Below, piece by piece: positions 17,168 to 26,403 of a stretch of DNA of 64,000 nucleotides (its first letter is position 1; each line of letters starts with the position of its first letter). The position numbers were made by a program, and so were the translations under genes. The notes beneath the pieces are model-generated. The model ran no database searches. It was not told the DNA's origin and worked only from the letters and a program-made list of their open reading frames with translations. Source of the stretch: Ohtaekwangia sp. Lineage in GTDB: Bacteria > Bacteroidota > Bacteroidia > Cytophagales > Cyclobacteriaceae. Where the stretch lies: positions 372,001-436,000 of the forward strand of contig JAJNPV010000037.1 of NCBI GenBank assembly GCA_021155195.1, given 5' to 3'.

Positions 17168-17238
17168 AGGATTGCAAGCAGAGGCTCAAAGAACGCTAAG
17201 TTTTTAACGCTTTGTTTAAAATATTATAATTCGATCCA

Positions 17239-17274
17239 CTTTGCCGCTTTCGCACCTTTGCGATGAAACTTTGG
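17239..17274. repeat. Dispersed repeat-like sequence, CTTTGC type
   Basis: A run built of CTTTG words (CTTTGCCGCTTTCGCACCTT and onward, ending ACTTTGG) in the 176-base gap before purH. It is related in style to the CCACAAAGG repeats elsewhere in the window but diverges; the rest of the gap holds nothing I recognise. Confidence 0.3.
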
Positions 17275-17343
17275 CCGGAAAAATCATAGAATCTAACCCA
17301 ATGCCAACAAATTATTGCCATTTTTGCACCTCAAATTATTGCT

Positions 17344-18870
17344 ATGTCGTCCAAAAAAATCACTCGCGCACTAATCTCAGTTTTTTACAAAGATAATCTC
17401 GAACCCATCATTCATTTATTGGGCAAACAAGGCGTGGAGTTTGTTTCAACTGGAGGCACGCAAGATTTTATAGAGAAGTTGGGGTATTCAGTTACACCTG
17501 TAGAAACCTTAACGGGCTATCCTGCTATTTTCGGAGGTCGGGTAAAAACGCTCCATCCCGCTATTTTCGGTGGAATTTTATTTAGGAGAGATGATACGAG
17601 TGATCTTAAGCAAGCGCAGGAATTCAAAATAGCTCCAATTGAATTAGTGATTGTGGATTTATATCCCTTCGAAGAAACGGTTGCCAAGGGTGGCAGCGAA
17701 GAAGATATTGTTGAGAAGATTGATATTGGTGGCATTTCGTTAATTCGTGCTGCAGCCAAAAATTTTAATGATGTTCTGATCGTTTCCGCCCGTACTCAAT
17801 ACCAGCAGTTGTTGACTTTGTTAGAGATGAAGAAAGGAGTTTCTGATCTTGAAGATAGGAAGAAGTTTGGGGCACAAGCTTTTGATGTCACTTCTCATTA
17901 TGATACAGCCATCTTTAATTACTTCAATGGTGAGCAGCGGTTGCCAAGTTTTAAATCGAGTTTTCAGCAGGGCAAAGTGTTGCGTTATGGCGAAAATCCC
18001 CATCAGCAGGGTGTATTTTATGGCGATTTAGAAAAGCTATTTGATCAACTCAACGGGAAGGAACTCTCTTATAACAATCTGGTAGATGTTGATGCAGCTA
18101 TAAATCTGGTAAAAGAATTTGATGGCGAAACGGCCTTTGTTATAATCAAACATACGAATGCGTGTGGGGTAGCGATCGCTTCAACCATTAAAGAAGCATA
18201 TCTAAAAGCTTTTCAAGCTGACACCATCTCCGCTTTTGGAGGTGTGTTAGCAACCAACCAAAAAATTGATCTCGCGGCAGCAGAAGAAATTAATAAACTC
18301 TTTTTTGAAATTTTGATTGCTCCGGACTATGACTCAACAGCCTTAGACTTGCTGAAGTCCAAAAAGAATCGAATCATTTTAAAGCAACAACAGCCACTTG
18401 GTGGAAAGAAACAATTTAAGAGTTTGCTTAATGGTGTAATTGAGCAAGATCTGGATCTTAAAACAGATGCTAAGTCTGACCTTAAAGTGGTAACCAAAAA
18501 AGCTCCAACTGCTGAAGAAGTTGAAGCCTTACTCTTCGCCAGCAAAATCTGTAAACACACGAAGTCAAACACAATTATTCTGGCGATTAATGGTCAATTG
18601 CTTGCAAGTGGGGTTGGCCAAACTAGTCGAGTGGATGCACTAAAGCAAGCCATTGAAAAGGCAGGAGCTTTTGGCTTTGACCTTAAGGGATCGGTTATGG
18701 CCTCTGATGCATTCTTCCCGTTCCCAGATTGTGTTGAGATAGCGCATAAGGAAGGAATCTCTGCAGTGATCCAGCCCGGGGGTTCTATCAAAGATCAAGA
18801 CTCAATTGATTACTGCGACAAAAATGAGATGGGCATGGTCTTCACAGGTGTGCGTCACTTCAAGCATTAA
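17344..18870 (+). CDS. purH: Bifunctional AICAR formyltransferase/IMP cyclohydrolase PurH
   Basis: Catalyses the last two steps of IMP synthesis. 508 aa: N-terminal IMP cyclohydrolase domain of the MGS fold (1-200) with KTLHPAIFGGILFRRD and SLIRAAAKNF, then the formyltransferase domain starting at RYGENPHQQG with the catalytic KHTNACGVA and the closing FTGVRHFKH. In Bacteroidota purH is often followed by mreB; here a toxin-antitoxin locus lies between them. Confidence 0.96.
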   Translation: MSSKKITRALISVFYKDNLEPIIHLLGKQGVEFVSTGGTQDFIEKLGYSVTPVETLTGYPAIFGGRVKTLHPAIFGGILFRRDDTSDLKQAQEFKIAPIELVIVDLYPFEETVAKGGSEEDIVEKIDIGGISLIRAAAKNFNDVLIVSARTQYQQLLTLLEMKKGVSDLEDRKKFGAQAFDVTSHYDTAIFNYFNGEQRLPSFKSSFQQGKVLRYGENPHQQGVFYGDLEKLFDQLNGKELSYNNLVDVDAAINLVKEFDGETAFVIIKHTNACGVAIASTIKEAYLKAFQADTISAFGGVLATNQKIDLAAAEEINKLFFEILIAPDYDSTALDLLKSKKNRIILKQQQPLGGKKQFKSLLNGVIEQDLDLKTDAKSDLKVVTKKAPTAEEVEALLFASKICKHTKSNTIILAINGQLLASGVGQTSRVDALKQAIEKAGAFGFDLKGSVMASDAFFPFPDCVEIAHKEGISAVIQPGGSIKDQDSIDYCDKNEMGMVFTGVRHFKH

Positions 18871-18906
18871 TTTGAAATTTTGTATCTTTCTTTCAAACTC
18901 GATAGT

Positions 18907-19071
18907 ATGACGGTGAAGATTAAAAAAGGAGAATCAAAGAAATCGATTGAGACTAAGCTAAGAAAACTGAATAGTCCTAAGAAAGGATTTCCTGCGCATT
19001 TATTCACAGGGAAAATCAAATTCGAGGGAGATCCGGTTCAATTCCAACGAAAGTTAAGAGATGAGTGGTAA
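18907..19071 (+). CDS. Small antitoxin-like protein of a VapBC-type locus
   Basis: A 54-aa basic protein. The C-terminal half (KKGFPAHLFTGKIKFEGDP then QRKLRDEW) matches the protein encoded at 34116-34289 (KKGFNPDLFLGKIKWGNDG then QRMMRNEW), and both precede a PIN-domain gene whose ATG overlaps the end of the antitoxin frame. No classical AbrB or MetJ fold motif is evident. Start is ATG 18907; a frame from 18880 adds unlikely residues. Its toxin partner is broken. Confidence 0.75.
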   Translation: MTVKIKKGESKKSIETKLRKLNSPKKGFPAHLFTGKIKFEGDPVQFQRKLRDEW

Positions 19072-19440
19072 TCGAATCTTTGTTGATACGAATATCATAA
19101 TTTACCATCTAAATGGGGACTCAACGTTAGAATCTCCGCTTCAAGGGAAAGAAGTATTTGTTTCTTTTATTTCAAAGATTGAATAAAGAGTCAAAAAATT
19201 TTCACCAAGGAATCTGCATCCATAATCTATAGATTTTTATCCTATTCGCAAATTGTTCACAGCAATGATTTGATCTGTGAAGAAGCAAGTAGATTACGAA
19301 GAGTTACGAGTATTAAAACACCAGATGCGATAATAGCGGCTACCTCCCGATTCCTTAAAATTCCCCTTGTTACATCCGATCAAGTTTTTCTCAAAATCCA
19401 AGACTTGGAGGTAATTGAATACCTTCCAAATCTGAAGTAA
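19061..19440 (+). pseudogene. PIN-domain (VapC-like) toxin, frameshifted
   Basis: Begins ATG 19061 (overlapping the antitoxin stop) with MSGNRIFVDTNIIIYHLNG, the PIN N-terminus with its first Asp, and runs to FISKIE before TAA at 19184. The other reading frame then continues with SQKIFTKESASIIYRF.., SIKTPDAIIAATSRFLKIP and LVTSDQVFLKI to TAA 19438, supplying the rest of a PIN domain (TPDAIIA and TSD acidic sites). One inserted or deleted base near 19183 explains both frames. The upstream antitoxin remains open, as expected if the toxin was inactivated first. Confidence 0.85.
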
Positions 19441-19521
19441 GTTTTCCTTATTTATTACATCAAATTCATTCATTTATTTCTGTAATTTCGTGCCTTATAA
19501 CTTTTTACCTTAAGGGAACGC

Positions 19522-20547
19522 ATGGGACTTTTTGATTTTTTTACCAGCGACATTGCCATCGATCTGGGAACTGCCAATACACTGATCATTCATAAAGACA
19601 AAGTTGTAGTAGATGAACCGTCTATTATTGCCTTGGATCGTGCCTCCGGCAAGGTGCTGGCCATTGGTCGCGAAGCCATGCAAATGCATGAGAAAACACA
19701 CGACAACATTAAAACTATCAGGCCCCTGAAAGAAGGTGTAATTGCCGACTTCCACGCTGCTGAAATGATGATTCGTGGCATGATCAAAATGATTGACACG
19801 GGTCGCAGACTTTTCCCACCGTCTTTACGGATGGTAATCTGTATTCCTTCAGCCATTACAGAAGTTGAAAAACGTGCCGTACGAGACTCTGCTGAACATG
19901 CCAATGCGAAAGAAGTATATATGATTCATGAGCCAATTGCGGCAGCAATCGGTATTGGAATTGATATTGAACAGCCAGTCGGCAACATGATTGTAGATAT
20001 TGGTGGTGGAACGACCGACATTGCTGTGATTGCCTTATCAGGAATTGTATGTGATCAATCGATTCGTATAGCTGGTGATACCTTCAATAGAGATATTTTG
20101 GATTACATGCGCAGGCAACACAATCTGTTGATTGGGGAACGTTCTGCCGAGCGCGTCAAAATTGAAGTTGGCTCAGCACTAACCGAGTTAGATGATGGTC
20201 CGGATGATTACGAAATCAGAGGCCGCGATTTGATGACGGGTATTCCTAAAACGATTAAGATCTCCTACTCAGAAGTTGCGTTTGCCCTTGATAAGTCAAT
20301 TTCAAAATTGGAAGAAGCAGTACTTAAGGCATTAGAGCTTTCACCACCAGAACTTTCTGCGGATATTTATGAACGTGGCATTTACCTAACCGGTGGAGGT
20401 GCTATGCTTCGTGGTCTTGATAAACGATTATCCCTAAAAACGAAATTGCCAATTCACGTAGCAGATGATCCGTTGCGTGCTGTGGTAAGAGGTACTGGAG
20501 CAACCCTAAAAAACCTGGATCATTTCAGAAAGATTTTGATGACCTGA
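19522..20547 (+). CDS. mreB: Rod-shape protein MreB
   Basis: Bacterial actin homologue that forms membrane filaments guiding lateral cell-wall synthesis. 341 aa with IAIDLGTANTLI (phosphate 1), DIGGGTTDIAVIAL (phosphate 2) and LTGGGAMLRGLD (adenosine motif). The N-terminal MGLFDFF is a probable membrane-binding amphipathic stretch. First gene of the mreB-mreC-mreD-mrdA-mrdB operon; mreC starts three bases after its stop. Confidence 0.96.
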   Translation: MGLFDFFTSDIAIDLGTANTLIIHKDKVVVDEPSIIALDRASGKVLAIGREAMQMHEKTHDNIKTIRPLKEGVIADFHAAEMMIRGMIKMIDTGRRLFPPSLRMVICIPSAITEVEKRAVRDSAEHANAKEVYMIHEPIAAAIGIGIDIEQPVGNMIVDIGGGTTDIAVIALSGIVCDQSIRIAGDTFNRDILDYMRRQHNLLIGERSAERVKIEVGSALTELDDGPDDYEIRGRDLMTGIPKTIKISYSEVAFALDKSISKLEEAVLKALELSPPELSADIYERGIYLTGGGAMLRGLDKRLSLKTKLPIHVADDPLRAVVRGTGATLKNLDHFRKILMT

Positions 20548-20550
20548 TGA

Positions 20551-21387
20551 ATGGAGAGACTCATAAATTTTATTTACGAGTACAGGGCTTTTTTAACTTT
20601 TTTACTTCTCGAGTTGTCTTGCAGTTGGTTGGTTATTGAAAATAACCAATACCAAAGCACAAAATATTTCAATTCGTCCAATCGGCTGGCTGCTAATATT
20701 CTTGGCTTCTCGCAAGGGGTAAGAGAATATTTTTCATTGCGTACAATCAATGAAGAACTTGCGCAGGAAAATGCCAACCTGCGCACCGACCTTGAGAAGT
20801 TGAATCAATTAAAAAATAATTATTTTCCCGTAGATCAAGATTCGACTGATGCAGATCAATATGAATTTGTGAGTGCAAAAGTGATTGCCAATTCAACCAA
20901 TTTATACAAAAACTTTATCACCATTAATAAAGGATCAGAGGACGGAATTTTGCCTGGCATGGCAGCCATTAGTAATGATGGTGCTGTGGGTAAAGTAAAA
21001 TCTGTCTCTAAGAATTATTCCGTTCTCATTTCCTTGTTAAATGTAGACGAGCAACTTTCCTGTGTGATTAAAAGAACTAACCATTTTGGAAGTGTAAGGT
21101 GGGACGGGCTACATCAACGTTATTCCAATTTATTATTTATTCCGCGCCATGCAACTCCGGTTGTTGGAGATACGGTCATCACCTCTGGATACAATGCTGT
21201 TTTCCCGGAAGGGATAATGGTAGGCGTTATTCGTAAAGCTAATCTTCAGGAAGAAACAAATTTTTGGGATATTCAAATTGAACTCTCGCAAGACTTTGGT
21301 CGCTTATCTTTTGTAGAAGTGATCAAAAGCCGATTGAAGAATGAAAAAGATTCTCTGGAACAAGTAACCATTGGAATAGCAAAATGA
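20551..21387 (+). CDS. mreC: Rod-shape protein MreC
   Basis: A 278-aa bitopic inner-membrane protein of the elongasome that links MreB to the periplasmic synthases. One N-terminal membrane segment (about 10-28), a coiled coil (about 62-90, RTINEELAQENANLRTDLEK), then the MreC beta-barrel domain with GSEDGILPGMAAISNDGAVGKV. The last four bases overlap the start of mreD (ATGA). Confidence 0.93.
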   Translation: MERLINFIYEYRAFLTFLLLELSCSWLVIENNQYQSTKYFNSSNRLAANILGFSQGVREYFSLRTINEELAQENANLRTDLEKLNQLKNNYFPVDQDSTDADQYEFVSAKVIANSTNLYKNFITINKGSEDGILPGMAAISNDGAVGKVKSVSKNYSVLISLLNVDEQLSCVIKRTNHFGSVRWDGLHQRYSNLLFIPRHATPVVGDTVITSGYNAVFPEGIMVGVIRKANLQEETNFWDIQIELSQDFGRLSFVEVIKSRLKNEKDSLEQVTIGIAK

Positions 21388-21899
21388 ATCGTTCAGGCAT
21401 CGCACAATTTATTCTATTCTTTGTCTATGTGCTGGTTCAGGTGCTGGTATTGAGAAATCTTGTTTTGTTTGACTCTGCTTTCTGTTTTTTATATATCGTA
21501 TTTATTCTCCTTTTGCCGATTGAACTTAACACATTGGCATTAATGGTCATTGGATTTGTGCTTGGCTTTACCATTGACATATTTTACGATAGCATGGGTT
21601 TGCATGCCATGGCTACTGTGCTGGTAGCATACGTGCGCAATTATTGGATGGCTACAATCACTCCGCAAGGGGGGTATGATTCTGGATCTTCGGCTACCGT
21701 TGCTTCCAATGGACTTCAATGGTTTCTAGTGTATGCCTTGCCACTTGTGTTTCTCCATCACCTCGTTTTATTTTTTGTGGAAGCCGCAGGCTTCACTTTA
21801 TTTTGGTATACCATGTTAAAGATTGTAGGTAGTTTGCTGTTTACCATGACAGTTATTACTTTACTACAGTATTTGTCTCCGCAGGGCAGGCGCCTATGA
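21384..21899 (+). CDS. mreD: Rod-shape protein MreD
   Basis: A 171-aa very hydrophobic protein with about five membrane segments, in the fixed MreD position between mreC and the transpeptidase gene. The LGFTIDIFYDSMGLHAMATVLVAY segment resembles the MreD/ECF-S-like fold signature (split here from a longer conserved stretch). Overlaps both neighbours by four bases. Confidence 0.88.
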   Translation: MNRSGIAQFILFFVYVLVQVLVLRNLVLFDSAFCFLYIVFILLLPIELNTLALMVIGFVLGFTIDIFYDSMGLHAMATVLVAYVRNYWMATITPQGGYDSGSSATVASNGLQWFLVYALPLVFLHHLVLFFVEAAGFTLFWYTMLKIVGSLLFTMTVITLLQYLSPQGRRL

Positions 21900-23707
21900 A
21901 CGAGGGAAGGAAAGACATATTGCAGGTTATCTTTATTGTAGTTGGATTAATTTTTTTAATCAAACTATTCTTTATCCAGGTACTGGATAATAAATATGCA
22001 GAACTCGCGGATGGAAATGTAATCCTGCGCCAGGTAGAATACCCCTTTCGGGGATTGATCTATGATCGTAATCAAAAGTTAATTGTATTTAATTCACCTG
22101 AGTTTGATCTCGAAGTTGTAATCAAGGATGTAAAGAATTTTGATTCGGCAAAGTTTTGCAGCGTATTCGAAATCTCACGGGAGGAATTGCGCGCTACCTT
22201 CAGGGCCATGAAAGCCAGAAAGGAATACTCTCCTTATAAGCCCACTATCTTCATGGATCAATTGTCGAATGTTGATTTTGCAAAAGTGCAGGATCATCTC
22301 GAAAGTTTTCCAGGGTTTTATGTTCAGGCAAGAACTACACGTTCCTATGCAACACCTGCCTTAGCCAATGCTTTAGGGTATGTAAGTGAGATTAGTAAAA
22401 CAAGTTTAGAAAGAGACACAACTAAAATTTACAGGCAAGGTGATTATGTTGGTCAAAGTGGTATTGAATATTTTTATGAAGAACAACTGCGAGGCAAACG
22501 GGGTGTTCGTTTTAAGTTGCGCAACGTAAAGGGGATTGAGAAAGGTGAGTTTAAAAGTGGTCAATACGATACCTTATCGATACCCGGTCAAAATTTAACA
22601 ACGGGCATTGACATCGATCTACAGCAGTATGGCGAAATGTTGATGAAAGGAAAGTCGGGAAGTATAGTAGCCATTGAACCGGCAACCGGTGAAATCCTTT
22701 CCCTGGTATCGGGGCCATCGTACGATCCTAATCTCCTTACGGGGAAAAATTACAGTTCCAACTTTAGGCAAATAAGTATCGATTCCATGAAGCCGCTGTT
22801 TAATCGGCCACTCATGGCTCAATATCGCCCGGGTTCTATTTTTAAAATCGCGCAAGCTATGACCGCGCTTCAGGAAAAAGTAATTACACCGGATACACGA
22901 ATCCGCTGCGACCGAAGTATTATTAATTGTCATGGTGCGCACACCAACGAAGATTTACGGGGTGCCATTGCAAATTCATGCAATCCTTATTTTCACAATG
23001 TGCTTAGAAGAATGCTCAACAAAGGTGTTGTAAATGATCCGTTTGGCGATACGCGAATAGGTTTAGAGGAATGGGATAAACACATCATGAGCTTTGGCTT
23101 TGGAAAGAAATTAGGGATCGATCTGCCAAATGAAAAGGAAGGCTTAGTGCCAACCCCAGCCTATTATGATCGCGCATATAGAAGTCAGGCCTGGAAATTT
23201 TCAAATATTTATTCGTTAGCCATTGGTGAAGGCGAGAATCTGGTTGTGCCAATTCAAATGGCCAACTTTGCGGCTATCATTGCTAATCGGGGATATTATT
23301 ATACACCGCATTTGGTAAAATCCATTGGAGCAGATAACAAACCCTTACCGCAATATCAAGAACGGCATTATACATTAATCGATACATCTTATTTTATTGT
23401 AGCGGTGGATGCAATGCAACAGGTGGTAGAAGAAGGCACTGGAAGACGGGCGCGATTGGAAGATATTATTGTATGTGGAAAAACAGGAACCGTGCAAAAT
23501 GCTCCGCCACTTTTTGATCATTCCGTTTTTATTGCTTTCGCTCCACGCAATAATCCTAAAATTGCCATTTCGGTATATGTTGAAGATGCAGGACAAGGCG
23601 CTCGTGCAGCTGCTTCAATTGCCAGTTTAATGATTGAAAAATATTTGCTGGGTGCCACTAAGCGACCACACATTGAAACTTATGTGTTAGCCGGAAATTT
23701 TGAATGA
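21896..23707 (+). CDS. mrdA: Penicillin-binding protein 2 (peptidoglycan transpeptidase)
   Basis: Cross-links peptidoglycan during elongation. 603 aa: N-terminal anchor (about 8-28), dimerisation/pedestal region with GQSGIEYFYEEQLRGKRG, and the transpeptidase domain with SxxK as RPGSIFKIA, SxN as ANSCNPYF and KTG as VCGKTGTVQN. Partner of the RodA glycosyltransferase encoded next, overlapping by four bases. Confidence 0.95.
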   Translation: MNEGRKDILQVIFIVVGLIFLIKLFFIQVLDNKYAELADGNVILRQVEYPFRGLIYDRNQKLIVFNSPEFDLEVVIKDVKNFDSAKFCSVFEISREELRATFRAMKARKEYSPYKPTIFMDQLSNVDFAKVQDHLESFPGFYVQARTTRSYATPALANALGYVSEISKTSLERDTTKIYRQGDYVGQSGIEYFYEEQLRGKRGVRFKLRNVKGIEKGEFKSGQYDTLSIPGQNLTTGIDIDLQQYGEMLMKGKSGSIVAIEPATGEILSLVSGPSYDPNLLTGKNYSSNFRQISIDSMKPLFNRPLMAQYRPGSIFKIAQAMTALQEKVITPDTRIRCDRSIINCHGAHTNEDLRGAIANSCNPYFHNVLRRMLNKGVVNDPFGDTRIGLEEWDKHIMSFGFGKKLGIDLPNEKEGLVPTPAYYDRAYRSQAWKFSNIYSLAIGEGENLVVPIQMANFAAIIANRGYYYTPHLVKSIGADNKPLPQYQERHYTLIDTSYFIVAVDAMQQVVEEGTGRRARLEDIIVCGKTGTVQNAPPLFDHSVFIAFAPRNNPKIAISVYVEDAGQGARAAASIASLMIEKYLLGATKRPHIETYVLAGNFE

Positions 23708-24978
23708 GAAACGATGTTGATATATCGGGTAAGTTAGACTGGGCTGCTGTGCTACTATATGTTCTGTTAGTAACAATGGGGTGGTTTAACATATATGCTG
23801 CCGTTTATGACGAAACGGCCAATCAAACCATTTGGGATTTATCACTTAACTCAGGTAGGCAGTTAATTTTTATTGCAGCTTCTTTATTCATCATTCTGGC
23901 AATCATTATTGTAGACATGCGTTTTTACGAAACGTTTGCATACTTGTTTTACGGAATAATATTAATTGCTCTTATGCTGATTCCAATCATAGGTAAGGAG
24001 GTGGGTGGTAATAAGTCGTGGATAGGGATTGGTTCTTTTGGCGTGCAACCATCTGAGTTTGCAAAGTTTGTAACCGCGCTGGCTATTGCCAAGTTTATGG
24101 GTTCGGTGGGTTTTAAAATGGAGAATAATCGCAATCAAATGATACTGATGGGTTTGATAGCACTGCCTTTAGGCCTAATTCTACTACAGAAGGATTTCGG
24201 AACTGCCATCGTGTTTACTGCGTTCATCTTTGTTTTCTTTAGAGAAGGTATGTCTCCTTTCATAATGATCGTAGGCGTATCGGCTGCTACCATTGCTATT
24301 TTAACCTTAATAGTTGAGAATCAATGGTACCTGCATGGGGCGATTGGAGCAGTATTAGTCGCACTCATATTTTTTGGTAAGAGAAAAATGAAACGCATCC
24401 TGGTGCTGTGTTCAGGAGCGGTGATTTTGATGATTACCATCGAAAGTTTTGATTACATAGTGAACAATGTGTTGCCAATCCGCCATAAAAAAAGATTAGA
24501 AGCGTTGGTTGATCCTGATTTTGACCCGATGGGAATTAACTGGAATGTTACGCAATCTAAAATTGCCATTGGTAGTGGCGGTTTTGCTGGCAAAGGTTTT
24601 TTAAAAGGCACGCAAACCAAGTTTGATTTTGTGCCCGAGCAAAGCACTGATTTTATTTTTTGTACGATAGGCGAGGAGCATGGCTGGTTAGGGAGCCTGA
24701 TTGTAATTACACTTTTTATGGCGTTGCTGTTGCGGGTTATTTTTATTGCGGAACGACAGAAGAGTAAATTTTCACGGGCGTATGGCTATGCAGTAGCCAG
24801 TATTTTCTTCTTTCACTTCGCCATTAATATTGGCATGACCATCGGATTGTTTCCCGTAATTGGAATTCCGTTGCCCTTCTTTAGCTATGGAGGTTCTTCG
24901 CTTTGGAGTTTTACGATCCTCTTGTTTATTCTTTTAAAGTTAGATGCTCATAGAGGGCAGGTGTTGCAGAGGATTTAA
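23704..24978 (+). CDS. mrdB: RodA peptidoglycan glycosyltransferase
   Basis: SEDS-family polymerase of lipid II in the elongasome. 424 aa with about ten membrane segments, the conserved QPSEFAKF and QKDFGTA motifs and the closing GIPLPFFSYGGSS. Last gene of the operon; a convergent hypothetical gene ends three bases away at 24982. Confidence 0.95.
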   Translation: MRNDVDISGKLDWAAVLLYVLLVTMGWFNIYAAVYDETANQTIWDLSLNSGRQLIFIAASLFIILAIIIVDMRFYETFAYLFYGIILIALMLIPIIGKEVGGNKSWIGIGSFGVQPSEFAKFVTALAIAKFMGSVGFKMENNRNQMILMGLIALPLGLILLQKDFGTAIVFTAFIFVFFREGMSPFIMIVGVSAATIAILTLIVENQWYLHGAIGAVLVALIFFGKRKMKRILVLCSGAVILMITIESFDYIVNNVLPIRHKKRLEALVDPDFDPMGINWNVTQSKIAIGSGGFAGKGFLKGTQTKFDFVPEQSTDFIFCTIGEEHGWLGSLIVITLFMALLLRVIFIAERQKSKFSRAYGYAVASIFFFHFAINIGMTIGLFPVIGIPLPFFSYGGSSLWSFTILLFILLKLDAHRGQVLQRI

Positions 24979-24981
24979 GTA

Positions 24982-25989
24982 TCAACTAAACCGCTTCTGA
25001 ACAATCTCAATAAACTCTTCGTACTCTTCGCTCTCTTTATCCCAGTCGGGGTAGCCGTCATCTAAAAAGCGAGTTGCTTGCGTAAGGTTATCAAATCGAT
25101 CTAATTTATCAATAGCTTCTGAGAAAATTTCAAAATCACCATGAAACAAAATCTTGGTGAACATAAACTTTTGATTGATGGTGAGGCTTTCTTTTAACCG
25201 GGTTACTTTTTGCTTCGCAAGATTATCAGCTAAAGTGGGTTTGCTTAATGTGGAGTTATTCTCAACAGAAATGGATTGAGTAACGGTTTTTGTTTCAACC
25301 ACTTTCACCTCTATGATTGGTTCTTGCTTTGGTTCAGGAACTGGCTGAGTAATCTTTACTTCGTAAAACTTATCGATGCTAACCGGTACCAGTTTGCTAA
25401 AGGCAGACAAATAAGGCTCGAAATCCTCCGGTGTAAAATTTACTTCTTCTAAAATATGGTCCAGCAATGCGAAGGCTTCTTTGCCCGCAATGGTCTGTAG
25501 GTTTCTAGTTTCGAGATGACTCACTAATTTTTCTAAAGGAGCCTTGTTGATTTTAATATACTTTACCGCGTCCTTCAAATTTTTGGTACGGATAACTTCG
25601 CCATCTTTTTTATCCAATGTATCTGAAAAGAAATCGTAGGGAGCTAAAATAAGCAACAAAGTTTGACTCACCCCTTTTTTTAGGAGTGGGAGCAAGTTTG
25701 TCTTGTTGATTAGAATGTGATTGCTTACCGTGTTTTGAAACTGAACAAGTGCCTCAACTACGGGCGTTGCTTCGTAATCAAAATATGGGCTTTTCAGTTT
25801 TTCGGTTTCCTGTTTCCAAAGACTCAGCAAATCGTTCAGCACAAAAAGATTCACCTGCTTTACTTCACAAAGAGTAAGTAGTTCAGGACCCGAGATTTTT
25901 TCTTTTCGGGAAAAGAAAGCGTCTGCCAGTTGATTGGCTACATGGATTGAATACTGATCGACCGCTTTCAAACTTATCTTTTCGTCCAT
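24982..25989 (-). CDS. Hypothetical protein conserved in Bacteroidota
   Basis: A 335-aa soluble protein, all helical in appearance. The middle (about 205-255) is a proline, valine and threonine-rich linker (PEPKQEPIIEVKVVETKTVT). The last 75 residues (INQKFMFTKILFHGD, FSEAIDKLDRF, DWDKESEEYEEF, QKRF) follow a pattern I associate with an unnamed C-terminal domain in many Bacteroidota proteins. No catalytic motif seen. It diverges from the ferredoxin gene. Confidence 0.65.
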   Translation of the reverse strand: MDEKISLKAVDQYSIHVANQLADAFFSRKEKISGPELLTLCEVKQVNLFVLNDLLSLWKQETEKLKSPYFDYEATPVVEALVQFQNTVSNHILINKTNLLPLLKKGVSQTLLLILAPYDFFSDTLDKKDGEVIRTKNLKDAVKYIKINKAPLEKLVSHLETRNLQTIAGKEAFALLDHILEEVNFTPEDFEPYLSAFSKLVPVSIDKFYEVKITQPVPEPKQEPIIEVKVVETKTVTQSISVENNSTLSKPTLADNLAKQKVTRLKESLTINQKFMFTKILFHGDFEIFSEAIDKLDRFDNLTQATRFLDDGYPDWDKESEEYEEFIEIVQKRFS

Positions 25990-25996
25990 GAGTTAC

Positions 25997-26004
25997 TATT
26001 TTTG
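25997..26004 (+). promoter_or_regulatory. -7 promoter element of the ferredoxin-tdk-recO unit
   Basis: TATTTTTG matches TAnnTTTG and would start transcription near 26011, 37 bases before the ferredoxin ATG. It lies just outside the start of the divergent gene ending at 25989. No certain -33 element. Confidence 0.4.
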
Positions 26005-26047
26005 TATTCTTGTTTAGTCAAAACGCAAGCTCAAGTAGCATGTTGCA

Positions 26048-26371
26048 ATGGTAAAGATAGTAATTGAAAATTTGGCTCAAAAGGAAGTGTTTCCAGAAGG
26101 AAGGGTAAATTCAGTTTTATCGGTACTTCATAGCAACTATATTGATTGGATGCATGCATGTGGAGGCAAGGGGCGATGCACAACCTGTAAGATGATCGTG
26201 ATTGAAGGTGCTGAGCATCTGAGTCCGCCTTCAGAAGCAGAATTGAATTATCGAAAGCGAGACGAGCTCGCGACCAATGAACGACTTGCTTGCCAAACTT
26301 CAGTGTTGGGTGTTTGCAAAATCAGGGTTCCTGAAGAAACCAAGCTGCCTCACATGACTTACACGAATTAA
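26048..26371 (+). CDS. 2Fe-2S ferredoxin
   Basis: A 107-aa plant/adrenodoxin-type [2Fe-2S] electron carrier. Cluster ligands are CGGKGRCTTC (C-x5-C-x2-C) and a fourth Cys in RLACQTSVLG. The PSEAELNYRKRDELATNERLAC arrangement is typical of ferredoxins that serve hydroxylases or assembly systems. Followed by tdk at 32 bases; the electron donor and acceptor are unknown. Confidence 0.9.
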   Translation: MVKIVIENLAQKEVFPEGRVNSVLSVLHSNYIDWMHACGGKGRCTTCKMIVIEGAEHLSPPSEAELNYRKRDELATNERLACQTSVLGVCKIRVPEETKLPHMTYTN

Positions 26372-26403
26372 AACCAAACGGACTTAAACACTTACCTTGC
26401 ACT

